From the NCBI GenBank assembly GCA_018398575.1, contig JAGTXZ010000021.1:744001-808000 (forward strand): DNA of 64,000 bases, written 5' to 3'. Position 1 is the stretch's first letter, and every line of letters starts with the position of its first letter. A program made the position numbers and the translations under genes. This document shows positions 11,551 to 22,506 of the stretch, piece by piece. The notes below the pieces were generated by a model. That model did not search any database and was not told the origin of the DNA. It saw only the letters and a list, made by a program, of their open reading frames with translations. Source of the DNA: Ampelomyces quisqualis. Lineage: Eukaryota > Ascomycota > Dothideomycetes > Pleosporales > Phaeosphaeriaceae.

Positions 11551-13196
11551 TTAGAAAACAGTTCCATCCGACAAAATCATGATTGGGGGTTCCTTAGTAT
11601 TAGGCCGAGACACTTCTGCGATTTCTCGGCCTCCCTGTACACTTTGTTAGCGGCGTGTTCGCCCCATGGGACAAGTGGTCCGGCTTACCTTCCAGCTCCC
11701 GGCCTCGAGCATCTGCGCCAAGTTCAACTTGTCATAACCACTCAGACCCAACAAATTGTTCACGTCTGCAAGAAGGTCGTCCAATAGACCGACCGTGACT
11801 GCGCGCCACTCCACAATGACATCGTCATCGGCCGTAAACATCGGTACGACTTCCATACATGGCTGTCCCTTGAGCCGCGCGTTGTGCTCATATTGCGCCA
11901 GACCCCGGCTTTGATCGTCCGGCTTGAGGGTCAGGAGGCCCGTGTCGATGAAGAGCCCGCCATTGCGGTATTCTGGCAATCCGGTCAGGAGTTCGGCACC
12001 AGCAAAATGCACGTGGAGCAGCTTCGTCATGGGGACCATGAGCGAGTACGTCAGCCATTGTGTCAGCTTGTGGAAGGGTACAATGTTTTCCCAAGGATGC
12101 GTGGGGTGCGATGGCATAACGGAGCACGGCCAGGCATCGCCGATCGGAAAACCGTCAATCTGCGTGCGAGTGGCTGGCCAGATGGGTGTCAGGCTCTCCA
12201 TGAGAGTGTTCCAGAGTGTGGGCACAGGGATGATGGGCACCGAGGAGGCCTGAGTAGTAGGATGCGAGAGGAGATAGTCTGGAAACATCAGTTTGAGCCT
12301 CAGCGACAAGGGCATGTGATTTACCGAGCATGTTTCCTGGACGCGCCTCGAGTCCAAACACTTCCTGGTTCTGCAGAGCTTCAGCCAGCCTCAGGAGGAG
12401 ACTTGTGCGTCCCTCAAGCCCGTCGATGGGATTGTTCTCAGTGACCTGCAGGCCACGTGCCATGATGGCGACGTCCAACCTGTTCAATCCAGCGCTGTCG
12501 ACCTGACAGGGCTCGCGGGGATCGCTGCTGAACACGCCGGCCTTGAACATTTCAAGACTGGCAACAGCAAGCCCCTCGCTGCGGCGGTAGATTCTGCCCG
12601 ACTCCTTGCTCTTGTACTGCCACTTGGTCCCCGCACCGGCGTCGAGGAGGACGGAGACGAGGAAGAGGTCGAGCAGGCGGCGGGTGCGTTCCTGGTTGTC
12701 GACCGTCGAGGGCCACGAGGCCATCAGCTGGGCAATGCGCGGGCGGCCGCCGACGTCGAAGTGCTGCCAGCGGCCGTGAGGGGGGATCGAGGCGTAGTCG
12801 GGCGCATAGTCGCGCTGTCAGATGGTCAGCCCCAGGGCCGGCGCAGGTCAGCGGCGTGGTGCGCGCGGCGCCTACCTTGATGATGGACACGACGAAGCTG
12901 GCCACGTCGTGGAACTTGCTCATGTCGACGGTGAAGTGCTTGAGCTGGTTCTTCTTGGCCTTTTCGAGCACCAGGCGGGAGCGCTCGCGCACGGCATAGA
13001 TGCTGCGCAGGTAGCCGGCGGGGTCGAGGGCCGGGTCGGGGGCCTTGGGCAGGGGCACGTCGGGGAAGCTCGTGGGCCGGGAGCCCGTGGGCGTCGAGGT
13101 GGGCGAGCGCAGAGAGCTGGTCGAGGCGGACGAGTTCGGGTGGCTGCCGTTGGGCGAGATGACGGGCTTGGAGCCCTTGCGGCCGAAGATTCTCAT
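11551..13196 (-). CDS. URC4: Uracil catabolism protein 4 (URC4/Urg3)
   Basis: Four exons (13196-12876, 12814-12325, 12278-11689, 11634-11551) with introns of 61, 46 and 54 bp encode 494 residues of the DUF1688 family. Diagnostic stretches include DYAPDYASIPPHGRWQHFD, GRIYRRSEGLAVASLEMF, HPWENIVPFHKLTQWLTYSL and the C-terminal SRPNTKEPPIMILSDGTVF, which is supplied only by the small last exon. The family belongs to the URC pathway of fungi and bacteria that degrades uracil when used as nitrogen source; the exact reaction of this subunit is not established. The first 70 residues are Ser/Pro/Thr-rich and probably disordered. An ATG 24 codons upstream exists, but MRIFGRKG is the more natural start. 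Exon 1 is markedly GC-rich compared with the rest. Confidence 0.88.
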
Positions 13197-14443
13197 GATG
13201 GCGGGCAGCGACGGCGAGGCGGGTGTGCAGGCAGGAGGCGCGGTCGGACGGTCGCAGGTCGAGGGCACACGGCACCAACGCTGCCAGGCGAGGCCAGCCC
13301 GGCTCTAGCGCGCCGTTCGCCCCAGGGCCTGCATGTGGCGGCCTGGGCGAGCGCCGCGGCCTGGGACAAAGAAACAGGAACGGAAGAAGGCCCAATCCGC
13401 GACACACGTGATGCCGGCCCTCCCTCCACCGTTGGCGGTTGACCTGCCCGCTGCGCAGTGCGCCCTGTCTCTGCTGGAGCCGTTCGCTGCAGGGTCTCGC
13501 TTCCATGTTGTGCACTCGGCCCACTCTCGTCGGCCTGCCACATACGGCATGCCGACGCTGGCGCCTCACAACATGGCCATCAAGACTGGGCACTATCGGG
13601 CCCGATTCCTCGGACCCTGGCTGTGGCAGCACAACACGGGACACGGGACACGGGAAACGTTCCTCTCGGGCCGAGTCACGAAATATCGACATCGAAGACA
13701 GCCTTGTCAGGGGTCACCGACTCCGGCAAACATTCAGCCTGGGTCCAGATGAGCCGGTCATCATTCTTTTATACTGGGTAGCTGCCGCGGGTATATCCCG
13801 GACTGGCATACCGGAGGTACCGAGTAAGAGTTGGGAGAAGAGATTGCCGGCGTGCTTGGCCTCGGCTCTCGTACTCGAGGCATCATGTGCGAGTATTCAA
13901 GACTACAGTGCACCCTACTCGGTACGCGCAACTTATGCTGCCTTGACATGTCGTCGCGTGTGTCCATGACATGTCCGTTTCTTATGGTGTTCAGTGCGGA
14001 GTACCGAGTACTCGGTACGGATACTCTGCTCAAATCGTAGAGCGTAGTAAGCATGGAAGCGCACCTGCATCCATGGACACATTCCTACGTGTACTGGGCC
14101 AACGCTCACTTTACTTTGCTTAATGGTCTTCGCCGTCACGAGATGGCCACATGTAAAACCTCATTCAGTCGAGGGGAGAGTACCGAGGAGGGAAGCACAT
14201 ACTCCTTACTCCGTATCCGTACAACGGTGGCTAAAGTTCAGACGTTGGTCCCTTCCGATGTGGGCCCGCGTGGCTGGTGGCCGGGTGGCTGTGCGCCTAT
14301 GTGGCGTCCAAAGCCAGCGCGACACTAGGACATCCGACAGCGCATGTTGCGCAATCAATGTTACCGCGAGGTGTACATACAACTTGCGCCCAGGATATGA
14401 CTCCCTCGCACACCTCCTACAACTATCCGAACTGCATCATACA
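13197..14443. other. Divergent intergenic region, URC4/auxilin
   Basis: It holds the promoters of two divergent genes. The half next to URC4 is very GC-rich and opens long spurious frames on both strands. The half next to auxilin contains a cluster of TACCGAGTA motifs, an 18-bp palindrome and one TACTCCGTA at 14207-14215. No gene is supported. Confidence 0.6.
13818..14018. repeat. TACCGAGTA cluster with perfect palindrome
   Basis: TACCGAGTA or its complement occurs at 13818-13826, 13914-13922, 14002-14010 and 14009-14017. The last two overlap to form the perfect 18-bp palindrome GTACCGAGTACTCGGTAC at 14001-14018. The word differs by one base from the TACGGAGTA motif found elsewhere in the window. 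A dimeric DNA-binding protein is one possible reader; this is inference. Confidence 0.7.
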
Positions 14444-17332
14444 ATGGATGATCTAAGCGGCCTTGACTGGTCGCAGCCTGCCAAAAAGCCCTCCACCACC
14501 CCCGCGGCCTTCCCTCCATACCGCCAAAACCCCACACCGCAACTATCAGGTCGTTCCACCCCTCTGGCTAGTCTCGCTGCGCAACAATCAGCAGCAAGGG
14601 CGATCTCTGCAGCTACCTCTGCCTTCAACCCTCCCTCCAAGCCCGCAACTCCCACGAATGACAGCTTCGCTGGTCTCGTGTCCCTTACTAGCGGAAAAGC
14701 TCCCACCAGCAACCTCTCGCTACAAGAACGACAGAAGCAAATACAAGAGGAAAAGCTCAGACAAGATGCAGAGAGGAGGAAGCAATACGATGCCACTTTT
14801 GGTGGTGCTGATTCCAGCCATTGGGATGCCTTGGGCAGTGGAAACAGTACTCCAGAGCCTACAGCGTTTGGGGCAATTCGACCTCCTACAAACGCAACGG
14901 CGAATCAGGGACTATCACGCACGATAAACAAGCCTTTCGTAGGCTTAGATACTACTTGGAAGCGTCCGTTGCAGTCACCTCCCACCGAAGATGACCTCCT
15001 AGCTGCGTTCAATTCGGCAGCGCCTGTCGATGCGTCGAGTCACTTTCCCCCTGCCTTGCACGGCAGCAGCCAAAGCACACCTGCGCTTAGCACGAATGTA
15101 TCTCGAAGTCACACACCATTACCACAAGCCCCTACAGGTAACGCCTTTGCAGACGACGACGATGACATGTTTGGCCTCAAGCAGATGGCACAGAAGAGTG
15201 CTCTACCAGCTCCACCACCACAAACAATCGACCAAGACGATGACATATTGGGACTGCTCGGGAAACCTGTGTCGGACTTTGAAAGGAAACAGACGTCGTT
15301 GCGACAGGCAGAGGAGCTACCAGTCGAGACACAACGGCCATCATCCGAACCAATAAGCGCCGAAGACAAGGCGGTCGCTGAGCTCGTAGACATGGGGTTT
15401 CCAGCTGACAAAGCTGCGATTGCTCTTGCGACAACAGAATCTGCGCGTGATGTTCAAGCAGCGGTGGCCTGGCTACTGAACCAAGCACATGCCGAAGCGA
15501 AGCAAAAGACTCAAGCTCGTAGTCAGGACAGATCGCGCCGAATCCCGGAGGAACTGGAAGACCGGTTGCGTCGTAGCGACACTCGGCCTAGTGCAAGAAA
15601 GGCAAGAGACAATGAAGCTGTGCCTGCATGGATGAAGGGGGATGAAGGACGAAGTCGTTCTGGTCAGCGCAGGCAGGAAGAAGGTGTTCAGGAGAAAGAT
15701 GTTACCCAGCTGGCCTCGGACATCGGGACCAGCCTCTTCAAATCCGCAAATTCGTTGTGGAAGACCGGGCGAAAGCAAGTGCAAAAAGCTGTCGCTGACT
15801 TTCAACAAGATGGCGACCCCAATATACCCAAGTGGATGAGAGACGCTCAGGTAGCAGAGGGTGCCTCACAACAGGCCAGGAAGCCGAGGGCAGAAATTAG
15901 TGCCACCGACGAAGCAATGATGCTGGAAGCTGGCGGTCGCCCCTCCAAGACGCCCCGTCCGAGCGAGAGGAGGCAGCATGACGACTCTCTGCCTGTGAGG
16001 CAAAGGAGGGAGCCAGAAGTAGCACTTAACGGCCTACCAGATCGCATGGCATCTCAGTCTCCAGCTCAACGACAGCCTCTTGACAAGAAACCTGCAACGC
16101 GAATAACCAGGCAAGAAGTAGAAGAGCAAAGCGCACAAGCATACATCAGTCCTGCACGACGGAAGAAGGCTACTCCACAGCCACAGGTCGACCTATTCTC
16201 ACCCGAGTCTGCTCGACTACAGCAAGCAGCACGGCATGCACCTCATGTCCAGTCGAAGAATCCGTTCTTGCAAGCTACCTCGTCACCAAAACCAAGAACG
16301 CCCTCGCCACCTCGGCCAAAAGCCCCTCCACGACGAATCCCGCCAGTCTCTTCATCTGCGCTCAACTCTTCAGCAGCTGATCGCCAAAAAGGCTCCGAAG
16401 CTTTTAAGCGTGGTGATTACTCGGCTGCCCATACTGCATACTCTTCCGCACTTAGCCCACTTCCCCAATCGCATCCAGTAACAATCATCGTGCTCTGTAA
16501 TCGTGCAGTCACGAACATCAAGGTCGGTGATCCAAAAGCAGCTATTGCCGACGCGGACGCTGCACTGGCTATCATTGGTGTGTCGCGAGGGGAAAGCGAA
16601 AAGATTGCAACAGGCAGCGTGGAAGGCGATAAAGACATGAAAGAGTTCTACGGCAAGGCTCTCATGCGAAAAGCTGAAGCGCTCGAGAATATGGAGAAGT
16701 GGAGTGATGCATACAAGGTCTGGAAGGAAGCCGTTCAGAACGGTGTCGGGGGTGCCATCAGTATCTCTGGTCGCAATCGATGCGAAAAGGCTGCCAGCGG
16801 TGGAAACAGCACTGCACCACAAGCTGCCGCACGGCGAACGCCACCAGCTCGCAAGCCTACCCCCGCAAGACCGTCAGCACTTTCAGACCTCGGCGGTGGA
16901 GCTGGTCAAGACTCTGAGGCAGTGAAACGCATGAAAGCAGCCAATGCTGCGGCCGAAAAAGCAGATGACGAAAAGTTTGCTCTCACAGACCAAGTCGATG
17001 CCAAGCTCATCGCATGGAAAGGAACCAAGTCTGACAACTTGCGCGCTCTACTGGGATCATTGGACAAGGTGCTCTGGGAAGACGCCGGGTGGAAGAAAGT
17101 CAACATGGGGGATCTTGTGATGCCGAACAAGGTGAAGATTATCTACATGAAGGCGATTGCGAAGGTGCATCCTGACAAGGTATGTCGTCGTACAACTGGA
17201 TCTTGCGAATGAGGCTAACATTATTCACAGATCTCACAAGCGGCTACGGTTGAACAAAGGATGATAAGTGCTGCTGTTTTCGCGACGCTAAATGAAGCTT
17301 GGGATAAGTTCAAGACGGACAATAACCTGTAG
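14444..17332 (+). CDS. SWA2: Auxilin-like clathrin uncoating factor
   Basis: Two exons (14444-17179, 17231-17332) with a 51-bp intron; 945 residues. Order of parts: a disordered N-terminus with clathrin/adaptor-like motifs (DDLSGLDW, DDILGLLGKP, several DDDxF/NPF-type words); a UBA domain at about 306-347 (AVAELVDMGFPADKAAIALA); a TPR-like region at about 643-740 (RQKGSEAFKRGDYSAAHTAY, with CNRAV following); and a C-terminal J domain at about 840-945 with the HPDK signature at 909-912, completed by the second exon (LNEAWDKFKTDNNL). The UBA-TPR-J order is that of yeast Swa2, which recruits Hsp70 to strip clathrin from vesicles. The start chosen is the first ATG close to the conserved N-terminus; an open frame continues 107 codons upstream without conservation. 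Confidence 0.9.
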
Positions 17333-17901
17333 TCATCTCCCTGATCTTGGAAATTGTCTGTAGGATGTAAACTTGACTTCAGCCATTCGATGTGCAATGG
17401 AAATTTGAAGGTAGTGTCATCATCATGATCATTCTTACCAGTACAGTTGTGACGCGATGTACCTGAGCGCTAGCGTGGCCAGATGCGGCTCAAAAACTGG
17501 TTCCTAGAATGCTAAGTCCCTGTACCCCAGGTCTTCTCGGCATTATGTAACGACCTGTGTGACTTTTCACGCGTGCAGTCATCACCTTTCATCTCACCCT
17601 GAACATCTCTGTAATTGGTCGCTATTGCAACAAGTCGCTATTCAATTTCCGCAACTCTCGCTAAGAAATGTTGTGCGATTGAGTCGGTAAGCGTGCTATT
17701 CACGACAGCGAGCCTCGGTGCGCACGCAACTGTGTCAGCAAAATTAATCTGCTGCGCGACCAAATCAGACACAGATTATACACGCCTGGCGATTGCGTAG
17801 AAACCAAATTTACACGTACGGATCTGGACTGGTTCAAAGTACTGGGTGTCTTTTCGATTACAGAAGAGAAGGACCATTCAGGGCGCTACGTCATAGCAAA
17901 A
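17333..17901. other. Intergenic region
   Basis: It lies between two tandem plus-strand genes, holding the auxilin 3' end and the PQ-loop gene promoter. I see no gene, RNA or repeat. Confidence 0.55.
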
Positions 17902-19150
17902 ATGTTTCCTCCGTCACAGGGCTTGCGGCTCGACATTGATGCCATCAGTCAAATCTTCGGATCAATAAGCATTGCTTGTTGGATAGGTACGCATCTGTGC
18001 AAGCCTTCTCACCTACGGCTGGCGAATATACAAGGTTGCTTAGCTAATACATGCAATAGTTGTCTTCTCACCGCAGATCATCGAAAATTGGAAACGAAGC
18101 TCATCAGAAGGTCTTTCTGTCGTCTTCATAGTGATATGGCTTGCTGGAGATTTCTTCAACATCATAGGGGCTGTGCTGCAGGGCGTGCTACCAACCATGA
18201 TTATCCTGGCTGTGTATTATACGCTAGCTGAGTACGTTGTACAGACAGAAAGCCTGCATGTCTGACGTGTACTGACTCTATACTTCAGCATCGTATTACT
18301 ACTTCAATGCTTCTGGTACAAAGGCTTCACACTTCGAGATGACTACAAGAAGCCCGGGGATGATTCGGACAGTACGGTCACGACTCCTTCGGAGCGGTCA
18401 CCACTTCTCTCGGCACAGAGACATCCAGCAAACGGCTCTACCTACACCAACGGTACCTCGACTGAAATCACAAGACCCCGCATCTCAGACATCGACCGAC
18501 GCCATTCGTCGCATTCTCAAGGCTCATTTCGCAAACGCTTCCTTTCCATCGACGGAACGCATCTATCACCCGTCACCCCACTGCACGATGACCCGAGCCA
18601 AGTTGCCCGCGCCACACCGCCTCGACCCCAACCCGCTCAATCCACGGTACAAAAAGTCCTATTCAACCTCGGCACCATCATCCTAGTCATCTCCGCCGGC
18701 GTCTTCGGCTGGTGGCTCAGCGCCTCCCAAGCAACCCCGCCCGACTCCCACTCCGACTACGACAATTCCACCGACTCAACCCTGCACTTCAACTTCTGGG
18801 GTCAAATATCTGGGTACGTCTGCGCGGCACTCTACCTGGGCTCCCGCGTTCCCCAACTCCTGCTCAACTACCGCCGCAAATCCACCGAGGGTATCAGCAT
18901 GTTGTTCTTCCTGTTTGCATGTCTGGGTAATCTCACGTACGTGCTGAGCATCGTTGTGTACAAGCCTAGATGTAGCGGTAAGCATGGTGCGTGTGGGGAC
19001 GGCGAGGCGCGTGCGATTTATGCCAAGTATGTGGCTGTGAATGCGAGTTGGTTGTTGGGGAGCTTTGGCACGTTGTTGTTGGATGCGTGTGTTTTTGTGC
19101 AGTATTTCATGTATAGGAAGGATGAGGATAGTGATGAGGAGGATAGTTAA
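17902..19150 (+). CDS. Vacuolar PQ-loop amino-acid transporter
   Basis: Three exons (17902-17986, 18060-18231, 18289-19150) separated by 73- and 57-bp introns; 372 residues. Two PQ-loop motifs are visible: VVFSPQIIENWKR immediately after the first intron, and GSRVPQLLLNYRRKSTEGIS in the C-terminal half. Hydrophobic segments before and after each give the expected seven-helix plan, interrupted by a hydrophilic loop of about 120 residues rich in Ser/Thr/Pro. This matches the fungal Ypq1-3/Rtc2 and animal PQLC2 family, which move cationic amino acids across the vacuolar or lysosomal membrane; which paralogue this is cannot be decided here. The acidic C-terminus (DEDSDEEDS) is conspicuous. The large loop may carry sorting or ubiquitylation signals. 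Confidence 0.87.
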
Positions 19151-19434
19151 GGGGTTTAACGTATCTATTAGACATTGGAAGGGGCGTTTGTGTATAGTAG
19201 TCAAAAGTTCGAGGGGTGGGTACGTCGTTTGTAAGTGTGTGTTTGTATGGACATATCTGCCTAATGATCCCTGGTTTGATTGTCTTCGACCGACTGAACC
19301 AATTTCGTTTGTTTACGTTTGTCCTGACGATGAAATCTTTTCCGCTCGACTCTCCTCTCCTCACCTCTGCCATCTTCCTGCTCACACCATCTCCACCCAT
19401 CATCTATCTTCCCAACCACCCATCACTCCACACA

Positions 19435-20797
19435 ATGCCTCCTCCTAACCCTACCCCAACAAGCACTCCTCCCCATCTCCACACCACTCACCTACTTGCC
19501 CCAACAGCATCCATCCACCCCCTGATCCTCGCCACCGAATCCCGCATCCTCGCCCCCTACCCACCGCGCTTCCCCACCATCGAAGCCGCCAACTCCTTCG
19601 TCGCCGACACATGCGCCCTCAACCTGCGCGACCCAATCGCGAACAAAGTCTGCTACACAGTAGCGCAGCGAGCGTACCAAAACGGCGAATTCCACCTCGC
19701 CGTAGAGCCGGGGTATATGCGTGCGAGGGCGCTCAAACGTACGTCTCTGCATGCATGGTACCGCCAAACTAACGCCATGGCTGTAGAAGCGATTGCACGC
19801 GCGGTGCGGCGTGTGCTGGGGCGGATGGAGACGTGGCCGGTGGACTTCGCGCATGTAGGTGCCGTCAAGGCGTTTGTTTTTCGCGCGGATCCTGCGGTCG
19901 GAGATGTGCTGTTTTCGAACATGGATAAGGATGCGTTTCAGTCATGCGTGTTGTTCCACGTTGCGCGGCGCGCGTGGGAAGACGGAGTGTATGAGATGCG
20001 TGTTGTGCCGGGGGCGTGGAAACGTGGGGTTGTTGGGTGTTTGAGCGGTAAGCTTCTCCTTCTCCTGCTTCTTCTTCTCATGGAAGTACTGATTGTGTGT
20101 GTGATGTAGATGCAGTCGAATATGACATCGCGCTCCTCCTCCCCCTGCTTTCCCCGCTCTGGCCAAGCTCTTTCTCAGACCTGAATGCCGCGCGCAACTT
20201 CGTGGTGCAGCGGTGCCGGGAGTCGAGGTTCGAGTATACGTATCATGCGGACGTCGAGGCGGGAAGGTTCAGGTGCTTTGTGTGTTTTAACGCAGCGAAG
20301 CGTGCGTACAGCCAGGGGCGATTCAGACTCGACGACCAGGCTGAACAGAGGAGGAAGAGTGGTGGATGGGCGATGCCTGTCTCGTCGGGGACAGGGAATA
20401 GGTTTAGTGTCAGCACCGCGCCCTATGGATCTGCTGGAGCTAGGAAGGTGGCTACGTTGCACAAGAGCTTGGAACACGATGAGGCGAGAGGTCGTGGTGC
20501 AAAGGCACATGTCCAGGTCGAAATCGAGACTGAAGCCGAAGTCAGCACGCATTCTACATTCACTGCGACCGACAAATCGTCCACAGACGGATCTGAAGTA
20601 GATAGGCAGAGTGAAGATCAAAGTGCCAAGGACGACCATGCAGGGGCTGAGGCGAAGAAGTTGGAGGAGGATGAGCTCGATCCGCTCAAGGTAACATTCA
20701 TCATCCCCTTGCTCCTATTCAACCTGACGTTGAGGGTTTTTAGTCCCTCTTAGCCGAACTTCGACATGGACTCATTTTGAAGATTGCGTTTGAGTGA
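19435..20797 (+). CDS. Unknown protein with triplicated module
   Basis: Four exons (19435-19738, 19787-20047, 20110-20690, 20744-20797) give 399 residues. I do not recognise the family. Three diverged copies of one module are visible. Each has an aromatic/Pro entry (PPRFPTIEAANSFV; WPVDFAHVGAVKAFVF; WPSSFSDLNAARNFVV), a variable middle, and a strongly similar closing helix (KVCYTVAQRAYQNGEF; SCVLFHVARRAWEDGVYE; FVCFNAAKRAYSQGRF). A charged, Ser/Thr-rich tail follows the third copy. The first intron (48 bp) is a multiple of three and free of stops, so its retention would insert 16 residues; GTACGT, CTAAC and TGTAG signals still favour splicing. Introns 1 and 2 fall near the module boundaries, as expected if exons were duplicated. 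No signal peptide or membrane span is evident. Confidence 0.68.
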
Positions 20798-21129
20798 AGG
20801 ACTTTCCGGTTGGTTTGAAGAGGCGGAAATATGAGAAGGAAAGAAAATGTTTGATTTCCTGTGGTTCTCATTGTATGCTAATGAACTGCAATCCGCTTAC
20901 TGGTATGGCAGTGTCTGCCATGAGCCGAGAAGTCCGGTTGTAGATCTGTCTTTTTTGTTGGATCCTGGGCGAAATGTCATGCACTGAAAACTTGATGTGC
21001 CGAATATATCTCAGCCTTCGATGCAAGTACTCGAGGGTAGGAAGCATGGATATCTTCAATTCATACTTTCCGGACTCACTTTCTATCATCTACACATATG
21101 ATATCCCAACTCTCTCACCCCCACCTAAC
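20798..21129. other. Short convergent intergenic region
   Basis: It separates the convergent ends of the triplicated-module gene and the Mpo1-like gene. Nothing recognisable is present. Confidence 0.5.
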
Positions 21130-21828
21130 TTACTCCTTTCCCCCCTTCAACTTCTTCACCTCCGCCTCAACACCAACCTCCACCTCCCTTTGCAACTCTT
21201 TATAAAACCCCAATTTAAACAACACCTCGTACCACACAAACAACGGCGCCAAAAACACTGCTTGCACCAGGTTATCCAACAGCGCAGGCTTCCTACCTTC
21301 AAACTTCCCGTGCCCAACGAACTGCGCAATCCAGCTAACTACATGCACCGCGATCACAATGCTGTTGACCTTGGACCGGTTGTATTTGGTAGAAATCTTA
21401 TTGGCTAGCGCCGCGGCGCCGAGAATCACTGGCGTTACGCCGAGTCCTGCGGCATTGGGACTGAGGAGCAGGTAGAGCGTGGAGTATGTGGTTGCGAGGA
21501 GGGTGCCTGCGTTGAGGGGGAGGTTGAGTCTGGTGAGTAGAGCCGGGGCACGGATGGGGAGGGAGGGTGTGTTTGTGCCCTGGACACGTCGAATTAGCTG
21601 GATAGATGGGATGAGAGAGAGAGAAAAATAAAAGTTGGAAGCGTACGAATTGGAAGGCGGTGGCTAGCAGCATGGGGACGCAGGCGATGTGGATTGCGAC
21701 GTTGGTTGGGTCGCGGTGGTATGCGCCGTACTGTGTAAGTTGTGTTAGCTTTGCATTGGATGTGAAGGGGTGTAAAGGCGCAGTGGACGTACGAAGACGA
21801 GGTTCTTCTTGAGGTTGAAGAGAGGCAT
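21130..21828 (-). CDS. MPO1: Mpo1-like 2-hydroxy fatty acid dioxygenase
   Basis: Three exons (21828-21793, 21730-21647, 21579-21130) with 62- and 67-bp introns give 189 residues. The second exon begins YGAYHRDPTNVAIHIACVP, the signature of the DUF962/YGL010w family with its conserved His and Asn; a second conserved block with His and Trp-rich helix (HVVSWIAQFVGHGKFEGRKP) follows in exon 3. Several hydrophobic helices fit an ER membrane protein. Yeast Mpo1 is an Fe(II)-dependent dioxygenase that shortens 2-hydroxy fatty acids from phytosphingosine breakdown; the function here is inferred from that family. The 12-residue first exon (MPLFNLKKNLVF) matches the usual start. Confidence 0.86.
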
Positions 21829-22506
21829 TGTTGATGCTGGGGTGCGTGTGTAATAGATCCTAAGGTACTCCGTAGTTTGTGTGACGATGGTGGTGAGATG
21901 CAGGGAGGGATCTCTCAAACGTGTTTCCCAAGCATCCAGTATGCCCAGCCTTGGATTGGCTCATCAGCATCAGGCGATGGTCCTTTCACATGGCTGACGG
22001 CGGGTACTGACTTCGCGCAAGTCGCCAGCTGATGTGCCGAGGCATTGAATTTACGTTTGCTGATTCGTTGAAGCGAAGCCGACCCTGGTGTTGGTTGCGG
22101 AGACACCACGCGGCACGCTAGATGACGGTAGTTGCATGCCAAAAGGGAGCTCTAATCGAACGACATCTGACAATTTGTCTACCAAGTTGCTCTGATATCG
22201 GTGCAAACATGCAGACATTAGCTGCGCATCAGCGTGTCGCATTCACAGGAACGGCCTTGGACGAAGCCTGGATAGCGACACATCCTCACATTGTTTCCTC
22301 TCAACAGCATGTTGGTGGCACGAAGGTTGATTCGTTGAGACATTAGAGTATATGTCCGGTAACAAAAGACTTGCTACAGACAATGGTTGAGACAGGTACG
22401 TCGCGGGTATCAAAATAACCCAATTCAGCGTCACTTGCCATGACACCTACATCAATACGTACCCGATCTCATCGCGCATTCCAACCTCTTCACTTATACC
22501 CATCGC
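21829..22506. other. Intergenic region
   Basis: It contains the promoter of the Mpo1-like gene, with one TACTCCGTA motif at 21866-21874 about 40 bases upstream of the ATG, and the 3' flank of the sugar-porter gene. No gene is supported. Confidence 0.55.

Noticed and set aside
12826..13692. 288-codon minus-strand frame overlapping URC4 exon 1
   Set aside because: It is the third-frame shadow of a GC-rich coding exon and its promoter; the translation is Arg/Pro-rich and the URC4 frame is clearly the conserved one.
13439..13969. 176-codon plus-strand frame in the URC4/auxilin promoter
   Set aside because: GC-driven chance frame without conserved features, in a region better explained as a divergent promoter.
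14123..14443. Upstream extension of the auxilin frame
   Set aside because: The 107 extra codons contain the nonamer motif and no conserved residues; they are promoter or leader sequence.
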